From assembly GCA_047967505.1 (NCBI GenBank), contig CM106538.1: DNA of 64,000 bases; one strand, 5' to 3'. Positions 34,465-46,003 of the stretch are shown here, one piece after another. The notes below the pieces were generated by a model. The model saw nothing but the letters and a program-made list of their open reading frames with translations, was not told the origin of the DNA and made no database searches. This DNA comes from Dipteris shenzhenensis. Its lineage: Eukaryota; Polypodiophyta; Polypodiopsida; Gleicheniales. Numbering within the stretch: position 1 is the first letter of the stretch; every line of letters starts with the position of its first letter. A program made the translations under genes and the position numbers.

Positions 34465-34936
34465 AAAAAAGGAAACCTATAAACAACACGGCACACGACA
34501 CTCAGATAAAGGTGGAAAAAATTTTTCATATTGTAATATGAATATATGAGTACAAGTAGTAACAAAATGTCGAATCCATCTAGTAGTCTAGGTTCCGAGG
34601 TCGGGGTCCACTTACCTACCACCATCCAAAAAAAGCTAGTTGTTAGAACAACGGAGTTTTAAATGGGTAGACAGGTAATGCCTACACACCCTGGCTTGTT
34701 ATCGCTTTACCTAGGAAAAATAGACCCATCAGGACTCGTATTTGCAAAGTGAAACTACTAGAGAAACATTATGAAGAGATTATGAAATGTTGAAGATAGA
34801 AGTGTTGGCCTGCCATATAGGAGGCATGATGAATGGTAGTAATCTGGAAGCAAAATTACCTAGCCTTCCATATAGGGGGCATAGACCAGCATAGGAAAAG
34901 ACATTTTTTTTATAACAAACATTACTCTAGCATTTC
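34465..34936. repeat. Dispersed repeat family, copy A
   Basis: This about 470-bp segment is repeated in direct orientation at 45543-46003 with high similarity, beginning at GAAACCTATAAACAACA and ending near ACATTACTCTA. Part of it (34575-34730) also appears inverted at 59547-59693 and 60137-60275, around the shared CACTTACCTACCACCATCC. It has no coding potential that I recognise. It may be an LTR or other noncoding part of a retroelement. Confidence 0.9.
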
Positions 34937-36060
34937 ATGGAAAAGGTGTAGCATAGGTTAGCTTTATCAGGTCAAAAAGGAAGGACAATAACAAGGATAA
35001 ATGTATTAAAACCCACTCCTCTAGCCTTCCATAGAGGAGGCATGAGATAATTGACTATGTCACTGTGTTATGCACTCATTAAAATATCAAATCACTGGTC
35101 GATGTCTATATAGGCAAAACATGCAACTGCACCTTTATGAAGATGGGACTAATTAGAGTACCAATCCAAAAGAATTTCTTAAAAAGAGTGCAAGTTGCAC
35201 TAAGTGATGCTACACACTGGGTAAACCAAAAAAAAGTTTTTTTATTAGTGGAAGAGACAGTCCCAAGTAAGGTCAATACTAGTGGATTCTTAGTTTCTCA
35301 AACTCTTGGATTTTCGAGGAAGATAGGGTCGTGTTCTAGCATTTGTATGAGCATGATGCATTGTCAATCCATCTTTGCTATCCTCTTCCAATTTTTTGTC
35401 CTCTTACAATTTTTTATTAATGAAGACAATAGCGGCAGGATCCCGATTAGTAGACATACGGGCCATCTTTTGATATGTATAAGTGCCAAATGTGTACTAA
35501 AAAGAGATGTCCATTTGTCAGTATAAAAGGTAAGATAGCGGTATCAACATAAAAATGCTAAGGGGACATCATGAAATGTTGGAGACAGAAGTGTTGGCCA
35601 ATCGTATAGGAGGCATTATGAATAGCCATATTCTAGAAGCAAAATTTACCTGGCCTTCTGTATAGGAGGCATAGAATAGCATTAACATACAATGTTTTAG
35701 CATCACACGGAAAAACTGTAACATAGGTTAAATTTTCCAATTCATAAGTATACATCCTAACCAGTCATACAATAGCATAGTCCATTGTGTCATAGCTTAG
35801 TGGTTACCTATGAATTGGTTAGGCCGAGGCTGTACTTACATTCCATGTAGAATGCATTAATAATGTATTAAAAAATCCTAGCCGTCCATAGAGGAGGCAT
35901 GATAGACTTATTAAGACTTCCATATAGGAGGTGTCTACTACATAAAGACAAGCAATGACCTAGCCCTCCATGGAGGAGGCAACTTTAGCTTAGCAAACGA
36001 GAAGTCAACAGAAGAAACAATGTATCATCTCGCCTTACATATAGGAGGCATGAAATAATT
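34810..36060. repeat. Interspersed CCATATAGGAGGCAT-like motifs
   Basis: About ten versions of CCATATAGGAGGCAT (including CCATATAGGGGGCAT, CCATAGAGGAGGCAT, CGTATAGGAGGCAT, CATGGAGGAGGCA) recur at irregular spacing, often after AGCCTTCC or AGCCCTCC. One larger unit, ATGAAATGTTG...AGAAGTGTTGGCC...GGAGGCAT, occurs near 34786 and 35570. No gene is visible. Confidence 0.75.
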
Positions 36061-36451
36061 AACCGTGTTATTGTGTTAGCACCTTATTGAGAAATTATAT
36101 TACAAGCAACTGTCTCCACAAGCAACCTATGCCAGGTGGCCTAAGGACTAATTAACATACTTAAGATAAAAAATAGTATAATTACCGCCTATGCAATTGC
36201 TAAAGTAAACATACAAAATTGTAAGTTAGCCAAGACTACAGACTCACACACAAAGCAACCATACCACACGCTAGTTAGAACACTTAGCCACTAACACCAA
36301 GTACCTCCAAAGGTATGCGAGAAGGAACATTAGAAAACCTCGCCTATGAAATTAAATGCCACACAAGGTAACAAATAGGAGGCAATAGACTCATCTAACA
36401 ACCCGCTATTGAGAACCAAGGCCCAACTAACCTATGGGATTACATAAAAAA

Positions 36452-36535
36452 CATAGTGCTAACACTAACCTAGAACTAACATAGTGCTAACACTACCCTA
36501 AAACTAACCTAGAACTAACATAGCGCTAACATTGC
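36452..36535. repeat. Short tandem repeats at the copia truncation point
   Basis: AACATAGTGCTAACACTA and CTAGAACTAACATAG(T/C)GCTAACA occur three times in 84 bp, ending exactly where integrase coding sequence stops. Confidence 0.85.
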
Positions 36536-38527
36536 CTGACCAAACCTCTTCTGGCACTTTCCCATCTAGTGCCTTGCTAGGCGATCTATTGATAAGATGT
36601 ACTGCTATCTTGATAGACTCAACCCAAAAGCCATGAGGTAGACCAGCATTAGAAAGCATGCTTATATTCCTTTCTTGAATAGTTCTATTCATCTTCTCAA
36701 CAACCCCATTCTAAGAAGGATTCTCAGGAGTAGTCAACTCCCACTTGATGCCATGTAGCTTACAAAAATTCTTAAATGCATGAGAGGTATACTCTCCTCC
36801 ATTATCAGTGTGCAAGCATTTGAGCTTCTTGCCCGACTAATTTTTAGCAAATGCTAAGAATTTTTGAAATGCATCAAAGACATCACTCTTCTTCCGAAAA
36901 GGATAGACCCACACTTTCCGTGTAGCATCATCAATGAAAGTAGCAAAGTAGGAAGCACCACCCAATGAGACAGTAGGCATAGGTCCACACACATCACTAT
37001 GAACCAACTCCAATGGTACAAGCCTCTTCTTGCCCAAAGATTTTTTATGTGAAGACCATGTTTGCTTCCCATACATGCAATGCTCACACATGCTAAAATC
37101 TGAAAAATTAAACACGGGAACATACTACAAACTAGAAAGTATCTTCATTCCTGTCATATTTATGTGTCCCAACCGACGATGCCACAAAGAAATGGATGGC
37201 TGCTCGGTCACATTGATTACATTATCTCTTATGCCTGACACATGCATTGAGTACAACGTTCCATGCTTGGAACCTCTAGCAATCACAAGTGACCCTTTGC
37301 TAATTTTCCATGTATTGTTGTTAAAAAACACATGATAGCCATCATCATCAAGCTGTCCCGTACTTGTCAAGCTCTTTTTCAGATTTGGAACATGCCTAAC
37401 ATTCTTGAGTATGAATGTAGAACCATTAGGAAGAGACAAGTGGATATCTCCCACTCTGACAATGTCACATGGATAATCATTTCCAAGTCTCACGGTTCCT
37501 TTCCTTCCTGCATCATAAATGGTAAACCACTCCCTATGTGGAGTGACATGGAAAGATGCTCCTAAGTCTAGTATATCCAATTCTGTGATAATGCATCATC
37601 ACTAGTCACAAGAAAAGCATGCTCAAACATAGAGGCATAAAGAATGTCACCCTCATCACTATTGTTACTTATGGCATTCACTTCCTCTATTTTGATCGTG
37701 GATTTCTCTTCCTTCTTGGGCTGCACATTAGCTTTGCCTTTGCCTTTATCGTTCTTCCATTTGTAGCAATCCTTTTTGAAATGGCCTTTCTTCCCACAAT
37801 AGAAGCATTGCAAATCCTTTTTGGCATGGGATTTTCCTCTAGATTTGCTTCTAGACTTGCTTGTATTTCTATCGTGGTATTTCCCCCTGGAATATGACCT
37901 CCCTCTCACATTGAAGGCACTTGAACTTTTAGTTCCAGCATTGTTCTTTCTATTTACCTCCTCAGTGAGAAGGCTACTCTCAACATCACTGCTTGTCAGG
38001 CCTCCTGCACCGGCTGAATTGCTTATAGCAATCTTAAAAGTGTCCCAACTTTCAGGAAGGGTGACCAATAACAACATTGCCTTAATTGAGTCATCAAAGG
38101 CAATTTTATGAGCTGAAAGTTGAGTGAAAATTGTGTTAAACTCATTTAAATGGCTAGACATTGAAGTCCCTTCTTCCATGCAAAGATCTATGAGTTTCTT
38201 CATCCAATACACTTGACAAGCAGCACTTTACTTCTCATAAAGATCATGCAACTTTGTCCACACACCATAGGCACCACCTGCAGTATCTTTCACATTGAAA
38301 TACACCGATTTTGATAGTGTGAGCATGATCGTGGAGCATGCAAGCTCATCCATTTCCTTCCACTCTTCATCATCTTCCCAATCCTCTAGCTTTATGCCTT
38401 TGCATTTTATAGGCTTTACTTGCTTCTTCTGCACTAGAACATTGTAGATTTGCTCCTTCCAATAGGAGAAGTTCATGCCATCCAACTTCTCAATGTTAAA
38501 CAATGCATTCTCTGATGCCAAAGCCAT
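36504..38527 (-). pseudogene. Truncated copia gag-protease-integrase, minus strand
   Basis: On the minus strand a gag ATG at 38527 starts MALASENALFNIEKLDG and reads to a TAA near 38228. It continues as YWMKKLIDLCMEEGTSM and reaches a CCHC knuckle, CFYCGKKGHFKKDC. The protease active site reads DLGASFHVTP, with Leu replacing Ser of the usual DSG. GAG-pre-integrase (WHRRLGHINMTG, CEHCMYGKQ) and integrase (HSDVCGPM, a DNGGEY-type segment, NRTIQERN, HLINRSPSKAL) follow with stops near 37125 and 36836. Coding stops at about 36530, so RT and RNase H are missing. It is in the same broad Tork/Tnt1-like group as the element at 1-6193, but a separate family member. LTRs were not found. Confidence 0.9.
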
Positions 38528-39959
38528 CACAATGGATGACAGAACAACCAAGATACACTGCACCAATGTACCAAACTCAAGCCCAAAAAATATCAACTGC
38601 AATGACAATAGCCACACTGTCACTGTCACAAATACCTCACCTGTTAGCCACAGTATGACAGCAGTGAGTACTGTAGATCAAGGAGTGGCATAAGTGTTGA
38701 AGCAAGCAAGTCTCTCTCTGGAGTAAAAGTGCATACCACAGACTCACTCAAGGATTATCAGTGACAAAGGTAAACCAAGCAAGGGAGAGCAACACCACCT
38801 CCTACGATTACATTACCCACAGAATCGAGAGGAGCCAAGGCAAAGACTATTAACAGGACCAGAGAGCCCGACAAGGAACTTACGCAACCATGTAAAGGTG
38901 AGGCAAAGGCTCTCCCATCGATCTAGGAGCAAAGGACTGGAGCTATCAATGGAGGTGATGTATAGCATGCCCTCAGTTGTTGAGAAGCTTCATATAGCTA
39001 AACCGTAGCACACCCAACGCAGCTATAATGTGACCCCAGCAAGAACCCAACATGGCCAAGCGTGACTAGCAAACCATCATTCAGGTGGCAGCGCCTTATT
39101 AGAACAAAATGACCAAGCAGAGGGAGACCAAGGGAGTAGCAGATATTGTCGCAGGCATAGGTAGAAGGAATGAGAGGTCCATCAAGCTTGCCAATCATGT
39201 AGCAAGTAAGTATGTAGTATTAACAATAGAGAGATTAGGAGAGGGGCCAAACAAACTAACTTGAGAAGAGGCCATGAGTGCAAGGGAACAAGATGGGAAA
39301 GGAAGCGTAAGGTGAGGAACGAGTAGAGGAGGGAGGAACAAGATAGCTAGAAGGGGCACAAAGAACTATAGAAATAGGATACCATCTTCCCCCTAATAAA
39401 TGTCTATCACATTCACCGTAAAATAGGTATATACTGCCAACTAATCTCACCATTTTATCTAACCATGAAATGCTTAGGTAAGGTATATGTATATTCGCAC
39501 TTATTTGTTCGAATATTTATCCATATAAATACCATATATTGTCAATTATTGTACGACAGTAGCCTCCAACATATATTATTGTCATGAGTTTTAGCAATGT
39601 TTTTTAATATTCATTATCAAGAAGATCAAAATTCCACCATGGGAGAATACCTCACAACTATTAGGCAGGAAAATTGTTAGGCAAGAACCCATCTGTGTGT
39701 ATGACTAGGGTAGGGCTTAGGGGAAGCATTTTACGAGATTAACCAATACTTATGACGAGGAATTTGGCATAATTATTCATGTAGTAAGGAAAAAACATTA
39801 TAACAAGTCTGGAGTGGCCCATGTATGTCCTACCACAAATACTTATTAGCAATGCCAAAAATTACATATTGAGATTGCAGAGTTATCCCAAGTCTTATCA
39901 AAGAGTATTACTGTGTGCATATGCGAATGTGTGTGTGTATGTGATGGGGTCCAGTTACA

Positions 39960-39962
<3 letters not shown>
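38528..39962. other. Leader side of the minus-strand copia and noncoding spacer
   Basis: The part next to 38527 should be the 5' leader of the copia element. GATACCA at 39379-39385 could be a degenerate primer binding site on the minus strand, but only seven or eight bases agree. AGTGACAGT/CACTGTCACTGTCAC words near 38620 form small inverted repeats. Nothing else is recognised. Confidence 0.4.

Positions 39963-40026
<64 letters not shown>
39963..40026. repeat. (TG)32 microsatellite at the LINE 5' junction
   Basis: This is a pure TG dinucleotide run of 64 bp. The LINE coding sequence begins directly after it, and GT repeats resume after the LINE's poly(A) end at 42654. Confidence 0.98.
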
Positions 40027-40028
<2 letters not shown>

Positions 40029-42650
40029 CAATATAGCCAATGCCATGCTTGGTATTGAGTATGCCAAATACTCCAAGCAGGATGTATTGATTATACAGGT
40101 GGATGTAGCCAAGGCCTTCGATACTATCCAATGGGATTATATTTCACAAACTCTGAGCCACCTCAGGTTTGGCCCCAAAATTGTTCATGTTATTTATTGG
40201 CTCTATGCGGATGCAACAGCCCAATGTCTTTTGGGCAAACACCTTTCTTCTATTTGGCATTTGGGAAGATCGGTCCGCCAGGGTTGTCCTCTCAGTGCAC
40301 TTCTTTATGCGGTGGCTACGCATCCATTGCTTCTTCATTTGGATCACCTTTTGGAAGATGATTCCTTACATGGTTTGCACATTCCGGGCAGCAAGCCCTT
40401 TCTTGCCTAAGCCTACGCTGGTGATTCTTTCTTTATGCTCCAAAATACTCCTTCTGATGTTCAAATACTAATGGACACATTGGCTGATTTTGGCTTGGCA
40501 GTGGGGCTATTTATTAATTTCAGAAAGTCTAAATTGCTTCCCCTCACTGCTTCCGATTGGCATGCATTGTTTTGGCCAGGAGAGATTTTAGATTCACATG
40601 CTCTCATTCGCCACCTTGGTTATCCTATTGGCTGGTTTCTATCTCCCAAGCAGCATATGCAATGGTTATTCTCTCGTATGCAAAGGAAGCTACATTATTG
40701 GAAGTTGCCTACTTGGCCTCTACATGTCCGTCTGCGCATTGTCCAATCTATCTTGATGTCATATGTGCAGTTTTATTTGCCACTTCTTCCGTGGTCCAAG
40801 AAGGATACTTCCACATTCATGTCCTATGCCATGGAGATACTTTGGAAAACAAAGAACCATTGTAAAGCCCTGCGCTTACTCAAAATGCACTTGGTTTGTT
40901 CACCCAAGTCGCATGGGGGCCCGAGGGATTCACAGGGGGAAACTTATGATATCACGTGAGTGTACAATAGGGGGTTTTTTTGAAATGAGGCATAAGCTTA
41001 TACATTAGGGGTGGGGGCCCTTTTTTTTCCCCAATATTGAATTTAAGCTAGGGGGACCATGTCATATTTAAGAAGGGGGGACATAATATAGGTTACCTTG
41101 GGTAACTAGTCCAAACAAGTTTGATTTTGTGTATGGTTTTAAATAGTCATAGGGAAAGTAACCTAAATTTGCTTATTGTGTAATCTAAATGCTTGAGAAA
41201 GAATGTAGATTTAAGGAAAGGGGAGGACATAATGGAATTTTGGTGGTATCTTATAAGCTTAAATAGGGATGTTTTATCATCCTACGTGGACCTTAAATAG
41301 GGGGTTTTCTTGAAGTTCATGCACGCAGGTGACGTCCCCCTTTAATGAAGAGTGAATCCCTCGGGCATGGGGGGCTTAACATTTTGAATATTCATCTGCA
41401 TCTCTTAGCGCGAAAGGCTACCCTCCTCTCCACTTTCTTTATGCAGGATCAGCCTTGGGCTATTATGCTCGCTACCATGTGTACTACTATGCGATCACAT
41501 GTTTACGGACATTGGATTATAGATCATTGGGAAGCAGTTTTAGGCCACTTCTCTGGTAGCATTCCAGGTGCTCCATGTGCTACGGCGCTCATTCGCAATT
41601 GGAAAACTGTACTTTCCACTGCTTCTTGGACAGGTCAGCCTTCTCCACAGGGGAATTCCTTTCGCCTTGAAAGTCTACATTGGAGTGCAGTTTTTTCTCA
41701 TCCCTTAGCCTTGCGGTATCCCATCAAGGCTTATAATCTAATGAAGACAAGTATTCGTTTTGTGGGAGATGTGGTCGACCAGCAGGGTTATTTCCTTTCC
41801 TTTCCTGTCACTTGCCTCCGTTTACATCATTGCGCTCTCTAGCATGCTATTGGTCTCATGCTTGCCCCTTTTTTTTCGGCCCCTCCTTTGCAGCCTCTTC
41901 ATATTCTACAAGATTGGTGTCTCCTTCCGCGCTCCCTTTCTGGAGCTCCTATCTCTCTACAGGACCTTACTTCTCACAGGGTCTATCATGGGCTCTGTTC
42001 GGTGCCATGGATTCATGATCATGGTAATCGACTCTGGCATCTTTCAAAGCCTTTGATTTGGTGGCAACGAACTCTCGAATCTCTTTGGAAAAGTTCTTTG
42101 CCGCTCAAACAACACCTTTTCCTCTGGCATTGTTTGGTTGGAGCTCTACCGGTGGGCACTACTTTGGCTGGTTGCGGCATTGCTTCTTCTCGATGTTAGC
42201 GCTGTGCTTCTTCATTGGAGACCATCCCACATTTATTATGGTCGTGCTCCACCTCCAGGGATCTTATTCATCAGATTTCGCACTGTCTTCGGCTCTGATT
42301 TCCTTCGGTGGTTTTTTTCCGCTTCTATTGGATCTTTGGTTGCACCCCTCCCTGACTTCGCTCGTTTTCCTTGTTCCTCGCCTGGGTCCGCGTTTCTGGT
42401 CATTATGGAGCATTTGGTTGCAGAGGACTCATCTATCATTTGGCTCTGGTTCCTTTGATCCATTTTATTTCTTTCGAGGATCCCTTCGTCAATCACTCTA
42501 TGATTGTATTCAACAGGGAGATCTGGATACTTTGGTCTTGGATGTTTTTTTCCACTGCTTTTGACTTTCAAAGGTTGACTCCATCACGGAGTTCACCTTC
42601 TGTATTACATAGTCTTTGATAATTTAAGCTGTGGTTTTACAAAAAAAAAG
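40027..42650 (+). pseudogene. 5'-truncated L1-type LINE (RT and zinc-finger C-terminus)
   Basis: This is a non-LTR reverse transcriptase remnant. RT motif A is VDVAKAFDTIQWDYI, and motif B is SVRQGCPLSALLYAV. Motif C, normally FADD, reads YAGD, just after a TAA at 40408-40410. Downstream, FINFRKSKLLPL, HLGYPIGW and the thumb region continue to 40919. A 446-bp insertion then splits the frame, which resumes at HGGLNILNIHLHLLARKA. A zf-RVT-like CASSLETIPHLLWSC pattern lies near 42200. The end is marked by TTTTAC followed by A9 at 42641-42649. The endonuclease and ORF1 are missing, as in a typical 5'-truncated LINE insertion. Confidence 0.88.
40920..41365. mobile_element. Small non-autonomous TIR transposon (MITE-like) inside the LINE
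   Basis: The insertion has 14-bp perfect terminal inverted repeats, CCCGAGGGATTCAC at 40920-40933 and its reverse complement at 41352-41365. It is flanked by CATGGGGG at 40912-40919 and 41366-41373. The LINE frame reads HGG on both sides. Depending on how one base is assigned, the target duplication is 8 bp (hAT-like) or 9 bp (Mutator-like). The interior has no transposase and contains G-rich runs (AGGGGGTTTT, GGTGGGGGCCC). A truncated relative lies at 14545-14719. Confidence 0.88.
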
Positions 42651-42664
42651 AAAGTGTGTGTGTG

Positions 42665-42703
<39 letters not shown>

Positions 42704-42806
42704 ACTGGGTTTAGTGTGTGTGAGTAAGAATAAGAAGTGTGTGTGTCCCCACCCTGACCCGGAGGGACACCATATGATGGGGGCAGGACACCCATCATAT
42801 GGTATC
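42641..42806. repeat. LINE poly(A), compound (GT)n-(GA)n tract and a 13-bp hairpin
   Basis: A9 at 42641-42649 is followed by GT repeats (42654-42667) and AG repeats (42669-42700). Beyond, ACCATATGATGGG (42769-42781) and CCCATCATATGGT (42791-42803) are perfect inverted arms around a 9-base loop. Confidence 0.9.
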
Positions 42807-43311
42807 CTACCCCCCACCAAGAAGTGTTAGTAAGGACATAGTTTTGATACGACAACCCGGAAAGTGATTCTCATATATGAATTTAGTAATTAGCTTTTTG
42901 ATCTTACATTGAAGAAACCCATTATCGTAAAATAGTTTTATGAGTTTAGTCAAGTCTAGCTAGGTCATCTCATGATTGGATGCGCATATATGATAGGGAC
43001 AACCTCAGATAAACATACCTTGTAGCAGTTGTTCATGGGTCTATTGCTATTAAGATGAATGAAGGCAACATTGGGGACAGGTAGCTTGTCTCTTTTCCAT
43101 GCAATTGATGAAATATAGGTTCCAATCATAGGTTTCTGTAATACAAAGGTGGTAAGGTAGTATCCAGGGTAACGGATCCAATAAAATTTGAAGTAGGTTT
43201 CACGGATGCCGTAATGTTTTCCTCATTCCAACTTGTAGTCTCAAATTCATTTCCAGATATCCTATCAATAGCTAGTAGTTGGCATAATTTTTTGCACATG
43301 AATGTAGGTGT
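42807..43311. other. Spacer, possibly the decayed 3' part of the minus-strand remnant
   Basis: No clean frame exists, but the minus strand near 43000-43250 contains patches that could continue the coding remnant at 43312-45139. Stops are frequent and I cannot assign a domain. Confidence 0.3.
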
Positions 43312-45139
43312 TTATGGTGATTTATCCAATCCTACTACAAACAAATGTGTAGTAAGATATTGAACTTCACCCATTATACGTTTATCTTTATACCATGGTT
43401 GGGAAGCATTCCAATTGAGACAATGTTTATCGATAATCTTAAGACATATTGTTCTAATCTTGTCTTTATGATGGGTGCTAGGTATTATATTCAAGCTCTT
43501 GCATACCTCACATCATGCCTTAAATAATTCTTCAATTGCTATTAAAGGATTAGGTGGCAATGGGGGAATATGATTCAAACCTTTAGACAAGAACTTTTTA
43601 ATCTTTGGATGATGACATATAGATATGTCTGTGATGAGCACATGTGACTCATCTATGAATCCATCTTTTAAAAAGGGCGCAAAGTGTTTGCTTTGTCGAC
43701 ATATGCATGAAGTGTTTTGAGAAGTGGTAAATGTGTCCATAGGATGATAAAACCAATTTGAGATATTTAGAGTATATGACCATGCAAATCCAATATTTTC
43801 AAACATGTATATCTTAGAACGATCAAAACTTTTAATAACTTCCAAAAAAACCAACCTGGGTGTAATAAACTCAAAAACTTTTGAAGAAAAACAAACATGG
43901 ATAAACCTCTTGGAGATCTTCCTCTCCACAAAAAGGGTTTTCATACCATTGATCTGGGTTGCTAATGATCGTTGGGGGCCATTATTCAAATGTGATTTGT
44001 TTGGCGATGTCTGAAGCATCGTTGTATCTCTTAGCTCCACACATAGGATGCTTGGAGGAGTAGGAAGATGAGGATCCATGTGGAGTAGAAAACCTAGATT
44101 TTTTTAAAGATCCCTTAGATGACTCAATGGCAAGGCTCAGTTTAAGGATTTGTTCAATAACAAGAGCAAGAGGAGTATGGTTGATTTTCAACAAAAGAGG
44201 GGAGTTGGAAGTAGCACGGGTCAAGTTACGAGCCCCTTCAAGTAGTTGTTCTTGGAAAAGGTAATATGCAATTAGACTTGTTCTACCTTCAAGGGGGAGA
44301 GAAGCGATCCAAGCAATAAAAGCATAAAACTTACCTTTTGGGGAATCAAGTCTAAAGAGATTTTGAAGGTTGTGGATCATGTACGAGAGGACTTGGTCAA
44401 GCCACATGATAGAGAAAGTACACCCAGATCCATCGCGAGTGGAACACCGACACTTGATGTATGGCCCTATGAATGTTCCAAAGAGTCTTGAGGTATTTTT
44501 TGCCTAACTTCTCTATAGGGACAACTTTGGTATGGAAGTAGACACCATGGCTTGAACATTTGGACTGGTCAAAGGTTTGGAGGGAAAACAAAGGGAGGTC
44601 ACAGCTAAGAGAAAATGCTTGCCTTGCCACACAGATACTTTGCATTGGTCAACTGCATCAAATGATACACTACATACAGTTATGAGTGAATCAAGAGTGA
44701 AGGGAGCATGGTGGTTAATAGTCTCAAAATTCCAGAGTTTGTGAAAAAGACCACTGGAATCTAACTCAAGCTATCTAGGGAGAAGAAGAGGAATGAAGGA
44801 GGCCAACTCTGCAAGAGGATTGTCAGAAGGAGCAAAATCTTGGGTAAGGCTTGTCAAGGCCTCTTTCTTAGTAGGATCAAATCCATCAACATCCACCAAG
44901 GGGTTCAGCAGAATGCAAGCAACTTGGGCAGGCAATGGAATCAAGGGTAAGTTATTTACCAGTAGGAGTTTGTTCACAATGGCCAGTAGAGCCTTGTGGT
45001 AAAACACTAAATCTTGCTCATCAGAAGAGTTGACATGAATGAGACACCGGAGAAAGGAATCAAAGGCCACATTAGCACTGTGGGGATCCTTTTGGAATAT
45101 TATGAGTAGCTGCAGCCAGACAGTCGTTAATGGAAGCAA
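43312..45139 (-). pseudogene. Unfamiliar decayed coding region, possibly Penelope-like retroelement
   Basis: Four minus-strand reading frames follow each other: 45139-44771, 44645-44397, 44407-43982 and 44079-43513, then 43494-43312, separated by phase changes and stops. None has a domain I recognise firmly. The block HVLITDISICHHPKIKKFLS followed later by LTTHLFVVGLDKSP and CKK resembles, in order and spacing, the conserved segment before the RT in Penelope-like and related retroelements (a GDLSII...LR.LL.KG block, then FVV.ADKA...VCKK). That comparison is from memory and weak. No RT catalytic box is visible. A decayed host gene is the alternative. Confidence 0.35.
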
Positions 45140-45542
45140 TGTTGAAGCTAAAGGTGTGTACTTTCCATTTTGCTTTTTCTTCGAACGTGATCAATTTCTA
45201 ATGAAATCCATTGTTTGGAAAGCAAGCCAATACCGTTTGGATGCCTTGGGTCGGAGGTGGGCAAATGTCATCCATAAATCCAATCTTTAATAGAAAATCA
45301 TTCCAGCATTCCTGTACATATAAATTAGCAATGTGAGAGAATATTCATCTAGTTTGGAGAGGTTAAACAGTTTTGAGTTATGCAAAAACCAGTGTTCTTG
45401 CCTAACTCGATAAGTGTTTATCAAGCAACGTGGCAGGTGACATGAAACATGTGGTAGTCCAACCAAGGATTACCAACATGATCCATGGTTAACCCCACCA
45501 AGGGTTTAACAAGGTTTGAGTGTGTGTATGTGTGTGTATGTT
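45140..45542. other. Spacer, nothing identified
   Basis: No coding or repeat structure is apparent until a decayed GT-rich patch (45514-45541) that introduces the next repeat copy. Confidence 0.4.
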
Positions 45543-46003
45543 TAAAAAAAGAAACCTATAAACAACATGGCACACAATGCTCAGATAAAGGTGGGAAAAA
45601 CTTTTTTCATATTGTAATATGGATGTATGAGTACAACTAGTAACAAAATGTCGAATCCATCCAGAAATCTAGGTTCTGAGGTCAAGGTCCACTTACTTGC
45701 CACCATCAAGAAAAAACCAATTGTTAGAACAACGGAGTTTTAAATGGGTAGATGGGTAATGCTTGCACACCCCGGCTTGTTATTGCTTTACCTAGGAAAA
45801 ATAGACCCATCAGGACTCGTATTTGCAAAGTGAAACTGCTAGGGGGACATTATGAAATGTTGAATATAGAAGTGTTGACCTACCATATAGGAGGCATTAT
45901 GAATGACAGTAATCTGGAAGCAAAATTACCTAGCCTTCCATATAGGAGGCATAGACCGGCATAGGAAAAGAATTTTTTTTAACAACAGACATTACTCTAA
46001 CAC
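45543..46003. repeat. Dispersed repeat family, copy B
   Basis: A direct repeat of 34465-34936, including the TACCACCATC...AAAACC region, CGGAGTTTTAAATGGGTAGA and two CCATATAGGAGGCAT motifs. It also follows a GT-rich tract, as copy A does. Confidence 0.9.

Noticed and set aside
39379-39390. Primer binding site for the minus-strand copia element
   Set aside because: Only about eight bases of the canonical site match and no LTR could be placed beside it.
39846-40112. Minus-strand frame of threonine-histidine repeats
   Set aside because: It is a translation of the (TG)n microsatellite.
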